A stretch of DNA of 64,000 bases, from NCBI RefSeq assembly GCF_033568475.1, contig NW_027331831.1, positions 8,432,001 through 8,496,000 on the forward strand, in the 5' to 3' direction. Positions 59,662-64,000 of this stretch are shown here, piece after piece. A model generated the notes under the pieces. That model searched no databases. It saw only the letters and a list, made by a program, of their open reading frames with translations, and had not been told where the DNA came from. A program made the translations under genes and the position numbers. Source of the DNA: Henckelia pumila. Taxonomy: Eukaryota; Streptophyta; Magnoliopsida; Lamiales; Gesneriaceae. Each line of letters starts with the position of its first letter. Within the stretch, counting starts at the first letter, position 1.

Positions 59662-61421
59662 AAATATTTTAACATTTCAAAAGTAATGTTGTTCATGTTT
59701 TCCTTCCATGATTCTATTCTAAAAACATTTAAAAATACATCTCAAATATTCATTAAAAACTATACTTAAAGAACCTTTAACAAATGTTTTTAAAAAACAT
59801 TGTACAAAATTTGATCAAAACACATATTTTAAGTTTTTTACAATTATAAAACACTGAAAACGTTTTTTAAATACATTCAAACGGAACTTTATTCTACGTA
59901 GATATTATTAATCGATTTTTATGTTTATATTTATATTTATAAGAATAAAATATATATTATCCACAAAAATTCTTGATCAATTATTAAGAACCCCACTGTG
60001 TCGTTATATTGGTTGCATTAAATTTGTATAAATGACTGATAACAAATGGGGTTGAAATAATTAATAAATAATGCAGCGGAGAGGGAAGGTTGAAGCAACC
60101 ACGTCTCATTCTAAGATCTAAGTAACAATATTTATATTATTAAGTTATATTAACATCATCATCTTCACACACACACATATATATACATATATATGAAAAT
60201 ATTTAGATCCATCATAAATGCAAGAGCCTTGCATTTTGTTTCCATATACACTAACACATACAAAATAAAATTAAAAAACACTATAAAATCTGTGAAAAAT
60301 AAATGTCTCTATCCATATGTGATATAATTCATATTGTTTGAATTGTGTATGGTGAAAAAGTTGGAAGATGAGGCTCTCTCCCACCAACATGGTGAGACGC
60401 CAAGTCAATTAATTGTATTGGTCGCATACAACTTTAAGTCAAAAGGAATCATCCACTTTCAGCTTTATTGATGTTACATGAAAGTACTGTTTGCTTTAAG
60501 TGATAAAATAAATAATATATGAATAAATAATGTATTGTAATAAAAAATAAATAATAGTATTTATATTATTGAATTTGATTGATTGATTATAGTATATTTG
60601 ATTTGATTGATTAAATATTATATTAAAAAATTAAATTACTATTTTATCCTTTTAAAAATATATAAAATATAAAATAATATTATTTATAAGGGGTAAGATA
60701 GTAATTTAAATTAAATGATTTGATTAATGTAAGATAAATTATTGATAATTTGATTGATGTAAAATTAATAATTAATAGATGAATAAATAATATGTCGAAA
60801 AAAACGCGAGATTGGATGAGATAAGTTATACATAGATTAATAATAATGGCTACCAAATGGTGCCAATGGTCCAAAAAACACCTTCATCAAATTATAATAA
60901 AATTAAAAATTGATCTAATAGCTAAGATGTCGTTTAATTTGTTCAAACCCAAACCCAATACTAACATATAAAATCTAATTTCAAGTTTCTGTAAATAAGT
61001 TTTCCCCTCCTAAAATTAACTAACAGGCCTGTGGAAGGATTATGCAGTTTGTTTTAATTCCCTTTTGTCTCTGAATGACTGAATCTTTAATCCGCCTTTC
61101 AAGCCCGGGCCAGTAAGTGCCTGATAAGCCATTCAAGCATTTGTACAATGTTAAGATAGTTGAACAATAAAATCCATGGACTGAGCCAATAATTTATTAA
61201 GAGGTAGCTAAATTTATGAAAGTCAATGTACTGATGTACAAATAAAATTTATAGAATATATATATAAAAAAACAATTCAATTTTACTTCTTTTTTTTTTT
61301 TTTTTAGTAAAAAACACTTTACAACACCTTGTAACCAAGGTGGAAAGCTAAATAAAAACCAGGAGCTCGGAAGAATTAGAGCAAATTTTTTTTTGTGACG
61401 TGAGAACCCGCAGCCGCTATC
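59662..61421. other. AT-rich intergenic region, no gene seen
   Basis: Contains a CA/TA microsatellite near 60169-60195. No coding frame over 65 codons and no clear element ends. Confidence 0.5.
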
Positions 61422-61575
61422 TATTGGAATATATCTTTATATATATTGTGCATATCTTTGTATATTTGTTTATATTTGTTTCTTTTATCATTATCTCTTT
61501 AGGTTGTATATAAATATATGATGTATCATTCATTGGTGAAATATATCAGAATATATTTTCTCATACGCTTCTGCA
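61422..61575 (+). repeat. 5' LTR of the right-edge copia element
   Basis: 154-bp LTR with TATA box; the first dinucleotide is TA instead of TG, which would impair integration. The true boundary cannot be checked because the 3' LTR is not in the window. Confidence 0.7.
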
Positions 61576-61664
61576 TGGTATCAAAGTCTAAGGCTTACGC
61601 CACTAAACCTAGCTTCTAGTCGCCGCCAACCTTCACCGTTTTTTTTCCTTTGCCGGCCACCTCT

Positions 61665-64000
61665 ATGGCTACAACCACCAATACGGCCGATGCCCTCAAC
61701 ACTCCCGTCTCCTTCAATGTTGCTACTCATGCGCCCTTGAAGCTGACCTCTTATAATTACCTCTCCTGGCGTCTCCAGTTCATGACTCTACTCACTGGTC
61801 ATGATCTGATCGGTTTCATTGATGGCTCTCACCCATGTCCTGATCGCCTCATTACAGTCTCTGATGCTCAGGTCGCCAATCCTGCCTATCATGCCTGGAT
61901 ACGACAAGACCAACTTATTCTAAACATTGTCATTGGATCGTTGTCTCCATCTCTGATCCCGTTCATTGCCACCGCACACACTGCCTTTGACGCCTGGACC
62001 ACGCTTGCTAACACATATGGGAAACCATCCCGTGGTCGCATCACTCAACTAAAAACCCAACTTCACAATCCGGTGAAAGGTTCTCAATCTATCGCTGAGT
62101 TCATGTAGTTTATCAAAACCAAGGCTGATGAACCGGCACTCATGAACGCACCTCTTGATATTGAGGATCTCACTATCAAGGTTCTGCATGGCCTTGATGA
62201 TTATTACAAGGAATTGGCTCATGCAATTCAAGCCCGGGACTCTGTCATCTCCTTTGAGGAACTTCATGAAAAGCTTCTTAATCATGTGGCTCATCTCCTT
62301 GCCCGAACCGCTTCTCAGATCACTCTTCCGGTCACTGCTTATGTTGTGAATCGCTCGGGCCCCAACAACCGTCGGCCCCAGGCTGGTCATACGCCGGCCG
62401 GTTCTCGTCCTGGAGATGCCTGGAATTCTCGGCCACCGCCCCTGCCGAACCCTCAGGCCCCGGGCTCGCGTCCCTCCCGCCCTTATTTGGGCCGCTGCCA
62501 GCTCTGCAGCCGTCAGGGACATTCTGCTCGGCGCTGTCCTAACTTCTAGTGTGCGCCCACTACTACTATTATTCCTTCTGGTCAGCATCGCAATGTCTCT
62601 GGCTTCCCTGGTCCATCGGCTGCTGCATACACCACTGCGTCTCCTGCTTCGTCCGATTGGATACTCGACTCTGGAGCCACTCATCATGTGACGTCTGATT
62701 TTTCAAATTTATCCTTGCATGTGCCGTATGTTGGCTTTGATGGTGTTGTTGTTGGTGATGGCAATGAGCTTCCTATTACTCACACAGGTTGTCTCTCACC
62801 ACCCTTCCGTTCTTCTGATCTCGTATTTCCAAATGCTCTATTTGTTCCCTCCATTAATAAAAATCTCCTATCTGTCTCTCAACTGTGCACAACTAATGAT
62901 GTTATTGTTGTTTTTTCCTCTCATGACTTTCAGGTGAAGGATCGTCGCACAGGGGCTACTCTTCATCAGGGACCACTTAAGAGCGGAGTCTACTCATGGT
63001 CTGTGTTTCCTCCTATCCCACCACTGGCTCTATCGGCGTCTGTCGAGTCTTTCCCTATATGGCATAGTCGTTTGGTTCATCCGTCTCCTCGGGTGTTGCG
63101 TCATTTATTTGTGTCAAAGTCATTGTCCTGTTCTTCTTCCGTTCGTCATTTTCATTGTAACTCATGTTTAAGTAATAAAAGTCACAAACTTCTTTTTCAT
63201 TATTCCTCACTCACTTCGCAATTTCCCCTTGATTTAATATTTTCTGATGTCTGGACTTCTCTGGTTATTTCCTGTGATGGATATAAATACTATGTTATAT
63301 TCTTAGATTACTACAACAAATATATATGGTTTTATCCACTGAAACGTAAATCAGATGTCATATCTGTCTTCCAATGCTTTAAGTCGCTTGTTGAGAAACG
63401 ATTTAATCATCCTATTCTCACCTTGTATTCTGGCAATGGTGGGGAATTTCTTGCTCTAAAAAATTTTCTCAGTCTGCATGAAATTTCTCATCTAACCACC
63501 CCCCCCCTCACACTCCTGAACACAATGGCTACTCTGAACGCCGTCATCGTCACATTGTTGAAACCGGCCTCGCCCTACTCCATCACACGTCTGTTCCCAC
63601 TAGCTTCTGGCCCTTTGCCTTTGCCACTGCTACTTATCTGATTAATCGTCTACCCAAACACAATCTCTCGTATAAATCTTCCTTCGAGTCCCTCTTCCAC
63701 TCCGCGCCAAATCTCTCCAAACTTCGTATTTTTTGTTGTCTCTGTTATCCCTGGCTTCGTCCCTACTCCCAGCATAAGCTTACTCCAAAGTCTTCACCTT
63801 GTGTCTTTCTTGGCTACTCACTCACGCATAGTGCCTACCTCTATCATGAACCTTCCTCCGGTCGAGTCTTTGTTTCTCGTCATGTTGTTTTTGTTGAGTC
63901 TACGTTTCCCTTTTCTAGTGGTGGTCATGGTTCTGGACTATGCTCCGATACTCTCTCTGGTTCCCCTGTCGAGGACCCTTGTGCTGCTGATCCTTCACCT
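61665..64000 (+). pseudogene. copia gag-pol, two stops and one frameshift, partial
   Basis: A single gag-pol frame from ATG 61665. The gag part (FNVATHAPLKLTSYNYLSWRLQF, a UBN2-type domain) is stopped by TAG at 62106-62108 but continues in the same frame. The zinc knuckle CQLCSRQGHSARRC is followed by TAG at 62547, after which the same frame reads WILDSGATHH (protease) and the integrase finger (IWHSRLVHPSPRVLRHLF). At the C run near 63500 the frame shifts, and integrase sequence continues in another frame to the window end (EHNGYSERRHRHIVETG is readable there). Both stops would be CAG in relatives, so C-to-T change is likely. Confidence 0.85.

Larger units (their letters stand above)
61422..64000 (+). 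mobile_element. Ty1/copia element (Retrofit/Ale-like), 5' part, cut by window end
   Basis: A short 5' LTR, 61422-61575 (154 bp), starts TATTGGAAT in place of the usual TGTTGGAAT and ends CTTCTGCA, with a TATA box (GTATATAAATATATG) near 61505. The primer site TGGTATCAAAGTC follows at 61576. Then come gag, zinc knuckle, protease and integrase in copia order. Short LTRs and a single gag-pol frame suggest the Retrofit/Ale lineage. The 3' half lies outside the window. Confidence 0.85.

Overview
The window is plant nuclear DNA, most likely from a eudicot and possibly an asterid. It is AT-rich, its genes have many short exons with GT-AG introns, and most of the rest is LTR retrotransposons, MITEs and one endogenous plant pararetrovirus. 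Nothing in the sequence fixes the species.

Four host genes can be modelled exon by exon with every junction in phase. (1) 1547-4320, minus: the 20S proteasome beta-5 subunit (PBE type), 275 aa in 7 exons. (2) 38705-41959, plus: a U-box/ARM-repeat E3 ubiquitin ligase of the PUB45/PUB6/PUB7 type, 772 aa in 5 coding exons. (3) 49857-51580, plus: an OTU-domain cysteine deubiquitinase of the plant OTU4 type, 148 aa in 5 coding exons. (4) 52029-56294, minus: a 1005-aa protein with an N-terminal NT-C2 domain, 8 exons. Three of the four appear to have an intron in the 5' UTR. Three of the four act in the ubiquitin-proteasome pathway (ligase, deubiquitinase, protease core). Unrelated DNA separates them and no operon-like link is implied.

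Repeats, left to right: two MITEs with 10-bp and 9-bp target duplications (6.7 and 7.9 kb); an endogenous caulimovirid of about 9.2 kb on the minus strand (8.64-17.82 kb) with tRNA-Met primer site, broken capsid region, intact movement protein, intact protease-RT-RNase H, broken transactivator-like region and its own TATA and poly(A) signals, split by a 1.84-kb LTR-like insertion; a 776-bp solo LTR with a duplicated 175-bp promoter block (19.8 kb); a TIR element at 22.1 kb; a gag-only Ty3/gypsy element (22.76-36.32 kb) whose 5' LTR is split by an 8.56-kb Sirevirus-like Ty1/copia element (23.68-32.25 kb); a non-coding LTR element on the minus strand (42.60-47.11 kb); a solo LTR (47.83-48.47 kb); a MULE-type MITE (58.24 kb); a Harbinger-type MITE (59.06 kb); and the 5' part of a second copia element running off the right edge (61.42-64.00 kb). 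Target-site duplications confirm seven of these insertions exactly.

The best candidate for something undescribed is the endogenous pararetrovirus. Its gene order (capsid, movement protein, Pol, transactivator) is that of cavemovirus/solendovirus-like viruses, and two small ORFs overlap the start and the end of Pol.
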